NCBI GenBank assembly: GCA_967755175.1
Contig: CBRAFO010000106.1
Span: forward strand, 1-12,376
Source: Rariglobus sp967755175
GTDB lineage: Bacteria > Verrucomicrobiota > Verrucomicrobiia > Opitutales > Opitutaceae
DNA: 12,376 bases
Direction: 5' to 3'
Part shown: positions 5,715 to 12,339 of the stretch, piece after piece
Position numbering within the stretch: position 1 is the first letter of the stretch
Layout of the letters: every line of letters begins with the position of its first letter
Position numbers and translations under genes: made by a program
Notes under the pieces: generated by a model
The model's database searches: none
What the model saw: only the letters and a program-made list of their open reading frames with translations
Told to the model about the DNA's origin: nothing

Positions 5715-7160
5715 ATGATCTCTGAATCTTCTTCGGTGCTTTCGGGCGTGCGCGGCTGGCTTCGGCGGCGGGCGCTGGTTTTCAAGGTGTTCGGCGTGGC
5801 CTTCATCGGCCTGCTGCTGCTCATCCCGTTGGGGATGGTGAAATCGACGCTGAACGAGCGGTCGAATCGTTATCGCGAAGCCGTTAAGTCGATTACGCAG
5901 ACTTGGGGCGGGGCACAGCGCGTGGCCGGACCGGTTTTGGTCGTGCCTTACACCTATCGAGCGGAGGGCGTCGAAACGCAGATGGTCTCGGGGCGTCGGG
6001 TCGAGGTCACCGTGGATCGCGAACAGCGCGGCGAGGCGGTGTTCCTGCCCGAGCGACTGGTGATGGATGGCAACGTGGTTCCGTCGGTGCGCAAACGGGG
6101 GATTTACGAAACGCCGGTGTATGCGGCCAAGATGAGGATTTCGGGCAAATTCGCGGCGCCTTCGTTTGATTTCGTGACATTGCGCGGGCTGGAACCGCAA
6201 TGGGCACAGGCGCGCGTGTGCTTTGTGATCAGTGATCTGCGGGGCACACAGGAGGATTTGGCGCTCAAATGGGGCGCGGATTCCCTGGCTTTGCAGCCGG
6301 GGGCGCGTTTCGCGGGCATGGGCGCCGGGGTGCATGTGCCTGTGCGGTTGACGCCGGGCGAGGGGCGGGAGTTTTCACTCGAACTGGCGCTGAACGGGAG
6401 CGATTCGCTGCGGTTTTTGCCGTTGGGGCGGCAAACGGAGGTGAAACTCACCTCGACGTGGGCAAACCCGAGTTTTAGCGGGGCGTATTTGCCGGCGGAG
6501 CGAGAGGTGAAGCCGGAGGGGTTCAGCGCCGCGTGGCGGGTGAGTTATTATGGACGCAACTTTCCTCAGCAGTGGACGGTGGGCGGTGATGCGCAGCCGA
6601 GTGCGGAGACCATCGAGGACGCGGGGTTTGGTGTAGGCCTGATGGATTCGGTGAACGCCTATCGCACGTCGGAGCGGGCGATCAAATACGGGGTGTTGTT
6701 CATCACGTTGGTGTTCACCACGTTTTTTCTCTTCGAGGCGGTCTGCCGGCTGCGGCTGGGGGCGCTGGATTATCTCTTGGTGGGCGGCGCGTTGTGCTTG
6801 TTTTATTTGGGGATGCTGGCGCTAGCGGAGTTTTTGGCGTTCGGGTTAGCCTATGCGGTGGCGGCGGGGGCTTCGACGGTGCTGATCGCGCTGTATGCAT
6901 GGCGAATCCTTCGTGGCGGCCGGCGCGCGTGGCTGGTGGGCGGGATGCTCGGCGGGGTGTATGGGTATCTGTATTTCGTGCTCCAGATGGAGGACTTTGC
7001 TCTGTTGGCGGGAACGGGTGCGTTGTTCGTGGTCTTGGCAGCGGTGATGTATGCGGCGCGACGGCTGGAGCGGCCTGAGCAAGCCGCCGTCGATAGCGAT
7101 GCCGGCCGCGATACGCGTGGCGATGGCGGGGCGGGTGCGGAGGCGGAGGAACCGGCGTGA
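5715..7160 (+). CDS. creD: Inner membrane protein CreD
   Basis: This 481-residue membrane protein is clearly CreD. TM1 is about residues 22-42. A large non-cytoplasmic domain follows, with family signatures matching E. coli CreD: RVAGPVLVVP, LPERLVMDGNV, KRGIYETPVY, FVISDLRG, GAGVHVPV, LTSTWANPSFSGAYLPAERE. About five more helices lie in the C-terminal third, starting AIKYGVLFITLVFTTFFLFEA and then DYLLVGGALCLFYLGMLAL. In E. coli, creD is the most strongly CreB-activated gene; its biochemical role is unknown, with links to envelope integrity and beta-lactam response. It is separated from creC by 182 nt containing a REPIN and a CreB-like site, so it probably has its own promoter. Leu TTG and Ala GCG codons are frequent, as in creC. 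Confidence 0.94.
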   Translation: MISESSSVLSGVRGWLRRRALVFKVFGVAFIGLLLLIPLGMVKSTLNERSNRYREAVKSITQTWGGAQRVAGPVLVVPYTYRAEGVETQMVSGRRVEVTVDREQRGEAVFLPERLVMDGNVVPSVRKRGIYETPVYAAKMRISGKFAAPSFDFVTLRGLEPQWAQARVCFVISDLRGTQEDLALKWGADSLALQPGARFAGMGAGVHVPVRLTPGEGREFSLELALNGSDSLRFLPLGRQTEVKLTSTWANPSFSGAYLPAEREVKPEGFSAAWRVSYYGRNFPQQWTVGGDAQPSAETIEDAGFGVGLMDSVNAYRTSERAIKYGVLFITLVFTTFFLFEAVCRLRLGALDYLLVGGALCLFYLGMLALAEFLAFGLAYAVAAGASTVLIALYAWRILRGGRRAWLVGGMLGGVYGYLYFVLQMEDFALLAGTGALFVVLAAVMYAARRLERPEQAAVDSDAGRDTRGDGGAGAEAEEPA

Positions 7161-7241
7161 GGGCATGCCGGTTGCCCAGATTGCATTGTGCGTTGGCGGG
7201 GGTGCTGCCGTTGCGGGTGAGAGCGTGCGGGGGATTGGCCT

Positions 7242-7261
7242 TGCCGCAGTCGCGTGCGGCA
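7242..7261 (+). promoter_or_regulatory. Hairpin in the prmA leader
   Basis: TGCCGCA (7242-7248) and TGCGGCA (7255-7261) form a 7-bp GC-rich stem with a 6-nt loop. It ends 15 nt before the prmA ATG, and its last base is the first A of the only SD-like sequence, AGGGA (7261-7265). It could modulate translation initiation, or be a weak creD terminator. Confidence 0.35.
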
Positions 7262-7276
7262 GGGACGGTCTCAGGC

Positions 7277-8164
7277 ATGAGCTTATATGAGGTTAAGTCC
7301 GAGATTTCCCCTGAAGCGGTCGATGCCATCGACGAGGTGCTGCTGGAGTTGGGCGTGGAGGGCTGGAGCCTTCTCCAAGATGTGATTGTGAAGCGGGCGT
7401 GGATCGTGGGGATCTTCGAGGGCGAAGCCGTGGCAAAAACGCGTTGGGCGGAGTTGCTGCCGCTGATTTCGTCGATCACGCAACCGGCTGAGCCGGAAGT
7501 GCGTGCACTGGCCGATCAGGATTGGCGCGATAGCTACAAGGCCCACTTTAAGGCTTCGCAATTCGGGCGTTTGCACTGGGTTCCAGTCTGGGAGCGCGAG
7601 AAGTTTCAACTGCCGGCCGGCGAAGTGGTCATCTGGCTGGACCCGGGCTTGGCGTTCGGCACGGGCAATCATGAAACCACCCGACTTTGTTGCGAACGGT
7701 TGGTCGCGCTGGCCGAGAAGGCGGGCAGTCAACTGGCGGAGTGGCGCGTGATCGATGCCGGGTGCGGCTCGGGCATCTTGTCATTGTCCGCCGCCAAGCT
7801 GGGTTTCAAGCGCGTGGTCGGTTTCGATAACGACCCGGAGGCGGTGCGCGTGAGCGAGGAAAACGCGGTCCTCAACGGGTTGGCGGGTGCCGTGGAGTTT
7901 TTCACGGGCGATCTCGTCAGCGGCCTAGCCGGCGGCCGGCAGGCGGAGATCGTCTTGGCGAATATCCAGGCGGATGTGCTGATGCGTTTCGTTGCCGAGC
8001 TCACCGGCGCGGTGGCTCTGGGTGGCGCACTCGTGCTGAGTGGCATTCTGGCGATCGAGCTGGAGCAGGTGCGTGCAGTGTTCGCCGCAGCTGTGCCCAC
8101 GTGGACGATCGCGAGCCGGGTGATGGGCGAATGGAGTGATCTGGCGCTCACTCGGACGGTTTAA
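7277..8164 (+). CDS. prmA: Ribosomal protein L11 methyltransferase
   Basis: This 295-residue enzyme uses S-adenosylmethionine to trimethylate ribosomal protein L11 in the cytoplasm. It has an N-terminal L11-recognition domain, a linker helix, and a Rossmann methyltransferase domain. Visible motifs are DPGLAFGTGNHETT from residue 122, the SAM-binding loop DAGCGSG from 160, the acidic FDNDPEAV that contacts the ribose, and LANIQADVL with Asn229. The length matches the family (about 290). I chose ATG 7277 because homology starts at MSLYEVKSE and an AGGGA lies 11 nt upstream. A GTG at 7157 overlapping the creD stop would add 40 unrelated Arg/Leu-rich residues. It follows creD by 116 nt on the same strand and may be co-transcribed. 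Confidence 0.93.
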   Translation: MSLYEVKSEISPEAVDAIDEVLLELGVEGWSLLQDVIVKRAWIVGIFEGEAVAKTRWAELLPLISSITQPAEPEVRALADQDWRDSYKAHFKASQFGRLHWVPVWEREKFQLPAGEVVIWLDPGLAFGTGNHETTRLCCERLVALAEKAGSQLAEWRVIDAGCGSGILSLSAAKLGFKRVVGFDNDPEAVRVSEENAVLNGLAGAVEFFTGDLVSGLAGGRQAEIVLANIQADVLMRFVAELTGAVALGGALVLSGILAIELEQVRAVFAAAVPTWTIASRVMGEWSDLALTRTV

Positions 8165-8183
8165 CCGTCGGGAGGGGGAAAGA

Positions 8184-8213
8184 CGAAGACCGCGTCTCGG
8201 GACGCGGTCTTCG
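8184..8213. terminator. Strong GC hairpin between convergent genes
   Basis: A perfect 13-bp stem (8184-8196 with 8201-8213) closes a TCGG loop, 20 nt after the prmA stop and 48 nt from the stop of the convergent amaP-like gene. It has no real T-tract on either side (only TCTTTCC on the minus strand). It is therefore a U-less or bidirectional terminator candidate. Confidence 0.65.
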
Positions 8214-8261
8214 GGGGAAGGGCGGTTTGGCTAATGGCCCTGTTGGTCTTTTGCTGTTCGT

Positions 8262-8669
8262 TTAGAACGTGGCGGGTTCGGGCATGACTCCGATCACCTT
8301 GATCTCGACCGGGCCGATGTCGCCGATGCCGAGGTTTTCACGGAAAATGTCACCGACTTCTTGAGTGAGGTAGCCTTGGATGGCGTCGAGCTTGGCGTTG
8401 GGACGGACTTTAAGATGGATTGTGACCGCCAACTTGCCGCGACGTCGTTTAACCGAAGCGCGTGCCGTGGCGACGCCGCGGAGTTGTTCGCAACAGGTCT
8501 CGATCAAGCGGTGCAGCGCATGACGGGAGATGCTTAGGTGGCCTTTTTCATCGGAGATGAGCCGCAGCGTGGAGGGCTGGCGGAGGCAGAGCAGAAGCAC
8601 CAGCAGGGCAAGCGCGCTCCAGATGAGCGCATACTGCGTGGTGGTAAAATGAAGGGTATCCCAATGCAT
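8262..8669 (-). CDS. AmaP-like membrane anchor of the Asp23 system
   Basis: This 135-residue protein has one predicted membrane helix near the N-terminus (about 13-29, YALIWSALALLVLLLCL). A cytoplasmic part follows with GHLSISRHALHRLIETCCEQ and LAVTIHLKVRPNAKLDAIQG. This pattern matches AmaP, the small protein that tethers Asp23 to the membrane in Staphylococcus, and its soluble part is itself Asp23-like. It lies 32 nt downstream of the Asp23-family gene on the same strand, so the two are probably co-transcribed and interact. No family member has been assigned a catalytic role. The ATG at 8669-8667 is the first in frame before the helix, with only GCGAAG as a poor SD. The assignment rests on topology, pattern and neighbour. 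Confidence 0.75.
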   Translation of the reverse strand: MHWDTLHFTTTQYALIWSALALLVLLLCLRQPSTLRLISDEKGHLSISRHALHRLIETCCEQLRGVATARASVKRRRGKLAVTIHLKVRPNAKLDAIQGYLTQEVGDIFRENLGIGDIGPVEIKVIGVMPEPATF

Positions 8670-8701
8670 CTTCGCGGGCGGTGGGTGATTCGCTTCGGGG
8701 C

Positions 8702-9151
8702 TTAATCCGTGGCGGGCGCTTCGGGCCAGAGGTCGTTGGCCTTTTCTTGGCTGGCGGTGAGGTCGCCAGGGAGGCGCACGCCTTCGATGATGACGTCGAC
8801 CTTCGACACGTTCTTACCGGTCATGGCGATCACCTGCTTGCGCACGGCAATCTGGACTTCGTAGGCGGTTTTGCCGATCTCAGCGCCGTAATTGATCACG
8901 AGGCGCAATTCGATCGCGTAGGTGTCGGCGTCGGTTTCGTTGACTTTGACTCCGCGGTGGTCGGATTCGCGGCGTTTGGCGAACAGTTCGCTGATGCCAT
9001 CGACGATACCACCGCCCACGCCTGCTACGCCGGGGATCTGGAGGGCGGCCAAGCGGACGATGCTCGCGACGACGGTGTGGTTGATCTTGATGTCGCCAAG
9101 CTCGGGCTGGTCGTCGAAGCGAGGGGTGGGAGTAAACTCGGACGATTGCAT
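8702..9151 (-). CDS. Asp23/Gls24 family envelope stress response protein
   Basis: This 149-residue soluble protein shows the Asp23/Gls24 signatures: ELGDIKINHTVVASIVRLAA, then PGVAGVGGG, a central VNETDADTYAIELRLVINYG, and KTAYEVQIAVRKQV with VSKVDVIIEGVRLP at the end. Asp23 in Staphylococcus is an abundant membrane-associated protein linked to cell-envelope homeostasis. The Bacillus homologue YqhY is encoded right after accB-accC and is linked to malonyl-CoA balance. Here the gene also follows accC, but an intrinsic terminator lies between them, so it probably has its own promoter as well. The extra C-terminal tail (ASQEKANDLWPEAPATD) is acidic. The short AmaP-like gene follows on the same strand. 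Confidence 0.9.
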   Translation of the reverse strand: MQSSEFTPTPRFDDQPELGDIKINHTVVASIVRLAALQIPGVAGVGGGIVDGISELFAKRRESDHRGVKVNETDADTYAIELRLVINYGAEIGKTAYEVQIAVRKQVIAMTGKNVSKVDVIIEGVRLPGDLTASQEKANDLWPEAPATD

Positions 9152-9155
9152 GGTA

Positions 9156-9161
9156 ATTAGA
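9156..9161 (-). promoter_or_regulatory. Candidate asp23 -10 box
   Basis: On the minus strand TCTAAT matches TATAAT at five of six positions and ends 4 nt before the asp23-family ATG. No convincing -35 is seen. With the accC terminator upstream, a promoter in this gap is expected. The position implies little or no leader. Confidence 0.3.
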
Positions 9162-9217
9162 TGCTTTTAGAAACGCGCTTTAGACTTGGGTTGCAAGGGT
9201 GGCTTCCGCGTGGGCTC

Positions 9218-9251
9218 AAAAAAACTCCCGCAGCCTGAGGCATACGGGAGT
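9218..9251 (-). terminator. Intrinsic terminator downstream of accC
   Basis: Read on the minus strand, an ACTCCCG/CGGGAGT stem (arms 9251-9245 and 9230-9224) with a 14-nt loop is followed by a run of seven T (complement of 9224-9218). The loop can form a small inner GCC/GGC stem (9233-9241). The structure lies 48 nt after the accC stop and is a textbook Rho-independent terminator for the accBC unit. Confidence 0.85.
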
Positions 9252-9298
9252 GGGTTGACCGACTCGGTGGTTCGCCGGTCGATGTAAGTTCTAGTTCT

Positions 9299-10663
9299 TT
9301 AAGAGAACAGGTCCGTGGGTGTGCGGGCGAAGAAGTCCTCCATGTAGGCGGTGGTGGCCTTGCCCTCGATGAAGGTGGGATCGCTCATGATCGCCTTGTG
9401 GAGGGGAATGGTGGTCTTGATGCCGCGAACGAGATACTCGTTGAGGGCACGGTAGGTGCGTTGGATCGCGGTCTGGCGATCACGACCGTAGCAGATGAGC
9501 TTGCCGATCATCGAGTCGTAGTAGGGCGGGATGGTGTAGCCCGAATACGCATGGGAATCGACGCGCACGCCATGGCCACCGGGGGCGTAGTAAAGGCCGA
9601 TGGTGCCGGGCGAGGGGATGAAGTTGCGTGCGGGATCCTCGGCGTTGATGCGACACTCGATGGCGTGCTTCTCGAACGTGATATCGCTCTGGTCGAAGGC
9701 GAGTTTCTCGCCATTGGCCACCAGGATCTGCTGTTTGATGAGGTCGATACCGGTGCACTCTTCGGTCACGGGATGTTCCACCTGAATGCGGGTGTTCATC
9801 TCGATGAAGTAGAAGTTACCCTTGGCATCCACGAGGAACTCGATGGTGCCCGCATTCTCGTAATCAGCGGCTTCGGCGGCCTTGACCGCGAATTTGCCCA
9901 TGCGCTTGCGCAGATCAGGCGTGAGGAAGGGGGACGGGGATTCCTCGATAAGTTTTTGGTGGCGGCGCTGGATGGAGCAGTCGCGTTCGCCGAGATGGAT
10001 AACCTTGCCGTGGCTATCGGCGAGGATCTGGAACTCGATATGGCGGGGCTTTTCGATGTATTTCTCGATGTAAACCGAGCCATTGCCGAAGGCTTTTTCG
10101 GCCTCGTTGCGAGCGACGTGGTATTCCTTGGCGAACGAAATGTCGTTGTGCGCGATGCGCATGCCACGACCGCCGCCGCCGGCGACCGCCTTGATAATGA
10201 CCGGGTAACCGATCTTGCGGGCAATTTTGACGGCTTCGGCCTCCTTATCTACGGGGCCATCGGAGCCAGGCACGGTGGGGACGCCGGCTTTTTTAACCGT
10301 GTCCTTGGCGACTGCCTTGTCGCCCATCATCTTGATGGATTTCGATTTGGGTCCAATGAACTTGATGTTGCACGACTCGCACTGCTCGGCGAATTGCGCA
10401 TTTTCCGACAAGAATCCATACCCCGGGTGAATGGCGTCTACATCGGCGATTTCGGCGGCTGCAATGATCCGGTCGGCCTTGAGGTAGCTATCGGAGCTGC
10501 GGGGTCCGCCGATGCAGATCGCTTCGTCGGCGAGCTGGACGTGGAGGGATTGCACATCGGCCTCGGAGTAAACCGCGAGGGTCTTGATGCCGAGTTCGCG
10601 ACAGGCGCGGACGATTCGGAGGGCGATTTCACCGCGATTGGCGATGAGGATTTTCTGGATCAT
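9299..10663 (-). CDS. accC: Biotin carboxylase subunit of acetyl-CoA carboxylase
   Basis: This 454-residue ATP-grasp enzyme carboxylates the biotin of AccB using ATP and bicarbonate, the first step of malonyl-CoA and fatty-acid synthesis. The N-terminal domain starts MIQKILIANRGEIALRIVRA and contains HPGYGFLSEN. K116 and K159 are at the ATP site. The flexible glycine lid AGGGGRGM is at 161-168. C229 is in ERDCSIQRRHQK. FIEMNTRIQVEHPVTE at 286-301 holds E288, N290 and R292. Length and all key residues are as in E. coli AccC (449 residues). The ATG at 10663 gives the standard MIQKILIANR start. No Shine-Dalgarno is seen; TAATAT lies 12 nt upstream. accB is 114 nt upstream on the same strand, with a large hairpin between. 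Confidence 0.97.
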   Translation of the reverse strand: MIQKILIANRGEIALRIVRACRELGIKTLAVYSEADVQSLHVQLADEAICIGGPRSSDSYLKADRIIAAAEIADVDAIHPGYGFLSENAQFAEQCESCNIKFIGPKSKSIKMMGDKAVAKDTVKKAGVPTVPGSDGPVDKEAEAVKIARKIGYPVIIKAVAGGGGRGMRIAHNDISFAKEYHVARNEAEKAFGNGSVYIEKYIEKPRHIEFQILADSHGKVIHLGERDCSIQRRHQKLIEESPSPFLTPDLRKRMGKFAVKAAEAADYENAGTIEFLVDAKGNFYFIEMNTRIQVEHPVTEECTGIDLIKQQILVANGEKLAFDQSDITFEKHAIECRINAEDPARNFIPSPGTIGLYYAPGGHGVRVDSHAYSGYTIPPYYDSMIGKLICYGRDRQTAIQRTYRALNEYLVRGIKTTIPLHKAIMSDPTFIEGKATTAYMEDFFARTPTDLFS

Positions 10664-10687
10664 CGGAGAGAGTAGATATTAATAAAT

Positions 10688-10752
10688 AAACCGCTAACCT
10701 GCACTGGGATGCGCTAATTTTAAAATAGCGAACCAGTGGTGATTAGCGGTTT
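10688..10752. repeat. 65-nt multi-stem hairpin between accB and accC
   Basis: Three nested stems are visible: a perfect 10-bp outer stem AAACCGCTAA/TTAGCGGTTT (10688-10697, 10743-10752), CACTGG/CCAGTG (10702-10707, 10733-10738), and CGCTA/TAGCG (10712-10716, 10726-10730). The core is ATTTTAAAA. The motif CGCTAA or its complement recurs within it. On the minus strand it is followed by a T-rich stretch (complement of 10690-10675), so it could act as an accB terminator/attenuator. It could equally be a dispersed repeat or an mRNA processing and stability element. Confidence 0.8.
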
Positions 10753-10777
10753 CAGTAGCGAGGGTGTTGGTGCGAGA

Positions 10778-11263
10778 TCAGCCCTGCTTAACCTTGAAGA
10801 GCTTCTGGCCGTATTCGACGGGCTGGCCGTTTTCTACGAGAATCTCGAGGATCGTGCCCTTTAGCTCGGCTTGGATTTCGTTCATGATCTTCATGGCCTC
10901 AATGATGCAGACCACGGAGTTTTCCACGACCTTGGTGCCGGTTTCCGCGTAGGGCTTACTTTCAGGCGATCCTGAACGGTAGAATGTTCCGACCATTGGG
11001 GACTTGATGAAGATGATGCCTTCTTCGGTGCCCGCGGCTGGCGTAGCGGGTGTAAGTGCGGGGGCGGCGACGGGAGCGGCCGGGGTGTTCTCCGGGCGGA
11101 CTGCGAGTTGAGCTGCGGAGTGGCTATGGCTGCTGCTGATGACGGGGAGGCCATTGCTGCCGCGGCGAATCTTCAACTTGAAGCCCTCTTCTTCGACCGC
11201 GAATTCGGTCAATTCGGAGCGCGTCATTAGGTCGATGATTTGTTTGATCTGTTTTAGGTCCAA
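10778..11263 (-). CDS. accB: Biotin carboxyl carrier protein of acetyl-CoA carboxylase
   Basis: This 161-residue carrier moves carboxyl-biotin between AccC and the carboxyltransferase. The N-terminal helix region (DLKQIKQIIDLMTRSELTEF) and the KLKIRRG segment are typical of AccB. Residues 57-78 form an Ala/Pro-rich flexible linker. The biotinyl domain (about 83-161) has the thumb region SPMVGTFYRSGSPE, and biotin attaches to Lys125 in EAMKIMNE. The start codon is TTG (11263-11261). It is chosen because the family N-terminus begins there, GAGG lies 6 nt upstream, and no ATG or GTG is seen upstream in that frame. accC follows after a structured 114-nt gap. A long gene-free region lies upstream. 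Confidence 0.95.
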   Translation of the reverse strand: MDLKQIKQIIDLMTRSELTEFAVEEEGFKLKIRRGSNGLPVISSSHSHSAAQLAVRPENTPAAPVAAPALTPATPAAGTEEGIIFIKSPMVGTFYRSGSPESKPYAETGTKVVENSVVCIIEAMKIMNEIQAELKGTILEILVENGQPVEYGQKLFKVKQG

Positions 11264-11269
11264 GTTGTG

Positions 11270-11273
11270 CCTC
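11270..11273 (-). promoter_or_regulatory. Ribosome binding site deciding the TTG start of accB
   Basis: On the minus strand GAGG (11273-11270) is separated from the TTG codon by 6 nt (CACAAC), the optimal spacing. It is one of the few good SD sequences in the window and supports the unusual TTG start. Confidence 0.65.
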
Positions 11274-11518
11274 GGTTGAGTTGACTTAAAGGGAGTTGTT
11301 TCCAGCGGTAAGGCAGGATTTTGAAATGGAAACGTCGGATTTGTGCAATCTCTGATTTTTGGGGGTAAAAGTGCCTCCGGCGTATCAAACAGCTCGAAAA
11401 AAGAGTGAATTGCGGAGGAATTTGATCTTTTCTTGGTGTGTGGGAGAATGGCGGCGATGGCATTTGGCTATCCGATGCGGATATGAAAATGGCGCCTTTT
11501 TAACCTGAAACCCCCGTA

Positions 11519-11537
11519 GGGAATAGCATGGATTCCC
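11519..11537 (+). other. Small hairpin followed by TTTT
   Basis: GGGAAT (11519-11524) pairs with ATTCCC (11532-11537) around a 7-nt loop, followed by CTTTT (11538-11542). It looks like a weak plus-strand terminator, but no plus-strand gene precedes it. It may instead be a leader structure of a leftward accB transcript. Confidence 0.3.
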
Positions 11538-11918
11538 CTTTTCGGGCGGAAAATACTCAATTTTGGTGACTTATGGTGAGGCGGTATCGGTGGCGGCCAT
11601 TATTGCGGCGGGATACGTGCATTTCTGCTTTTGGTGTGTTCGTCGGGCGGTGTGTGTGGGCTGCGCGCTTTGTTTGCTGCTCTACTTATATGCGTGTATT
11701 CCTGTGAGTGCTGGCTTTCGGGGCTGGTGCTCGTGATGTGGGGAGTCGCGGTGGCTTGATCCCGGACGATGAGGTGAAGTTCCGATCTTGTGACGGCGTT
11801 TTCTTTTCAGTGGTCCTTGCGACTCGTGGGGAGTGGGCGCAGCCGTGAACCGGCCGTGATTGTGCCTGGGTCTGGTCGGCCCTGATGGAACTGGTGCCGT
11901 CGTCCGGGCGTTCCGGCG

Positions 11919-11932
11919 CGATCAGTTGATCG
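11919..11932. promoter_or_regulatory. Perfect interrupted palindrome CGATCA-GT-TGATCG
   Basis: Two 6-bp arms surround GT inside the gene-free region. The symmetry fits a dimeric regulator site, but no promoter boxes can be placed around it with confidence. Confidence 0.25.
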
Positions 11933-12270
11933 TCTGCTATTGGTTGTGCGCATTCGATGCCGGTTTCTGTGCTGGCGTTGGCTCCGGGGGTTGGGCTCTC
12001 GACGCGCAATGTCTCGGTCGCTCACGGATGCAAATCTTCGGGGCGGCTATGCGGAGGGCTGGATTATCTCTGGCGTGCGCGGGCGGTTTAATGAGTGGTG
12101 CCGCAGTAGGGGTGGTGGGTGGCTCCGCGGCTGCATGGATTACGCTCTTGATGGAGTGTCTGTCGATTCGGAGTGGCTGCAATCTTTTGGGGTATTATGT
12201 AGTTTTTATATGAATACGGAGTGGTGTTTCGTGGCGACGCAGGGCTGCGGTTTACGGTGCGTAGCGGTAT

Positions 12271-12336
12271 TCATTATAAAATACTAAATTCTCATTTTAT
12301 TAATTTTAAACGAGTTATGAATTAATTGTATTTTTC
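12271..12336 (+). promoter_or_regulatory. AT-rich promoter-like stretch
   Basis: The GC-rich sequence gives way abruptly to an AT-rich block containing TATAAAAT (12275-12282) and TATTTT (12329-12334, ending 5 nt before an ATG). It probably contains a promoter for a gene that begins at or beyond the right edge. Confidence 0.4.
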
Positions 12337-12339
12337 CGA

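Larger units (their letters stand above)
11264..12339. other. 1.1-kb region without convincing gene upstream of accB
   Basis: No frame on either strand gives a recognisable protein; the longest (about 107-117 codons) look like chance. By hand count, 11581-12240 contains 73 A and 199 T in 660 bases on the plus strand, and G also appears to exceed C. Transcripts leftward (accB direction) would be C/A rich and those rightward G/U rich. It may hold the accB promoter and a long leader, a decayed gene, or an unannotated RNA. No clear accB promoter could be fixed. Confidence 0.6.

Noticed and set aside
7157..7276. GTG start giving prmA 40 extra N-terminal residues and a GTGA overlap with creD
   Set aside because: The added segment is Arg/Leu/Cys-rich, unlike any PrmA N-terminus. 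Homology begins at MSLYEVKSE, and an SD-like AGGGA precedes ATG 7277.
9398..10675. Long plus-strand open frame opposite accC (425 codons), and similar ones opposite ftsK
   Set aside because: These are antisense shadows caused by GC-rich codon structure. The opposite strand encodes full, motif-complete AccC and FtsK.
10756..10762. TAGCGAG heptamer next to the accB-accC hairpin
   Set aside because: It is a single 7-bp copy without partner units, likely by chance, and not part of the heptamer element family.
11686..12009. Minus-strand frame of 107 codons
   Set aside because: It is Ser/Thr/Pro/Arg low-information sequence without domain pattern, best explained by the C/A-rich strand composition.
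11860..12287. Plus-strand frames of 115-117 codons in the gene-free region
   Set aside because: They overlap each other in different frames, are rich in Cys, Trp and Gly, have no SD, and show no recognisable motif.
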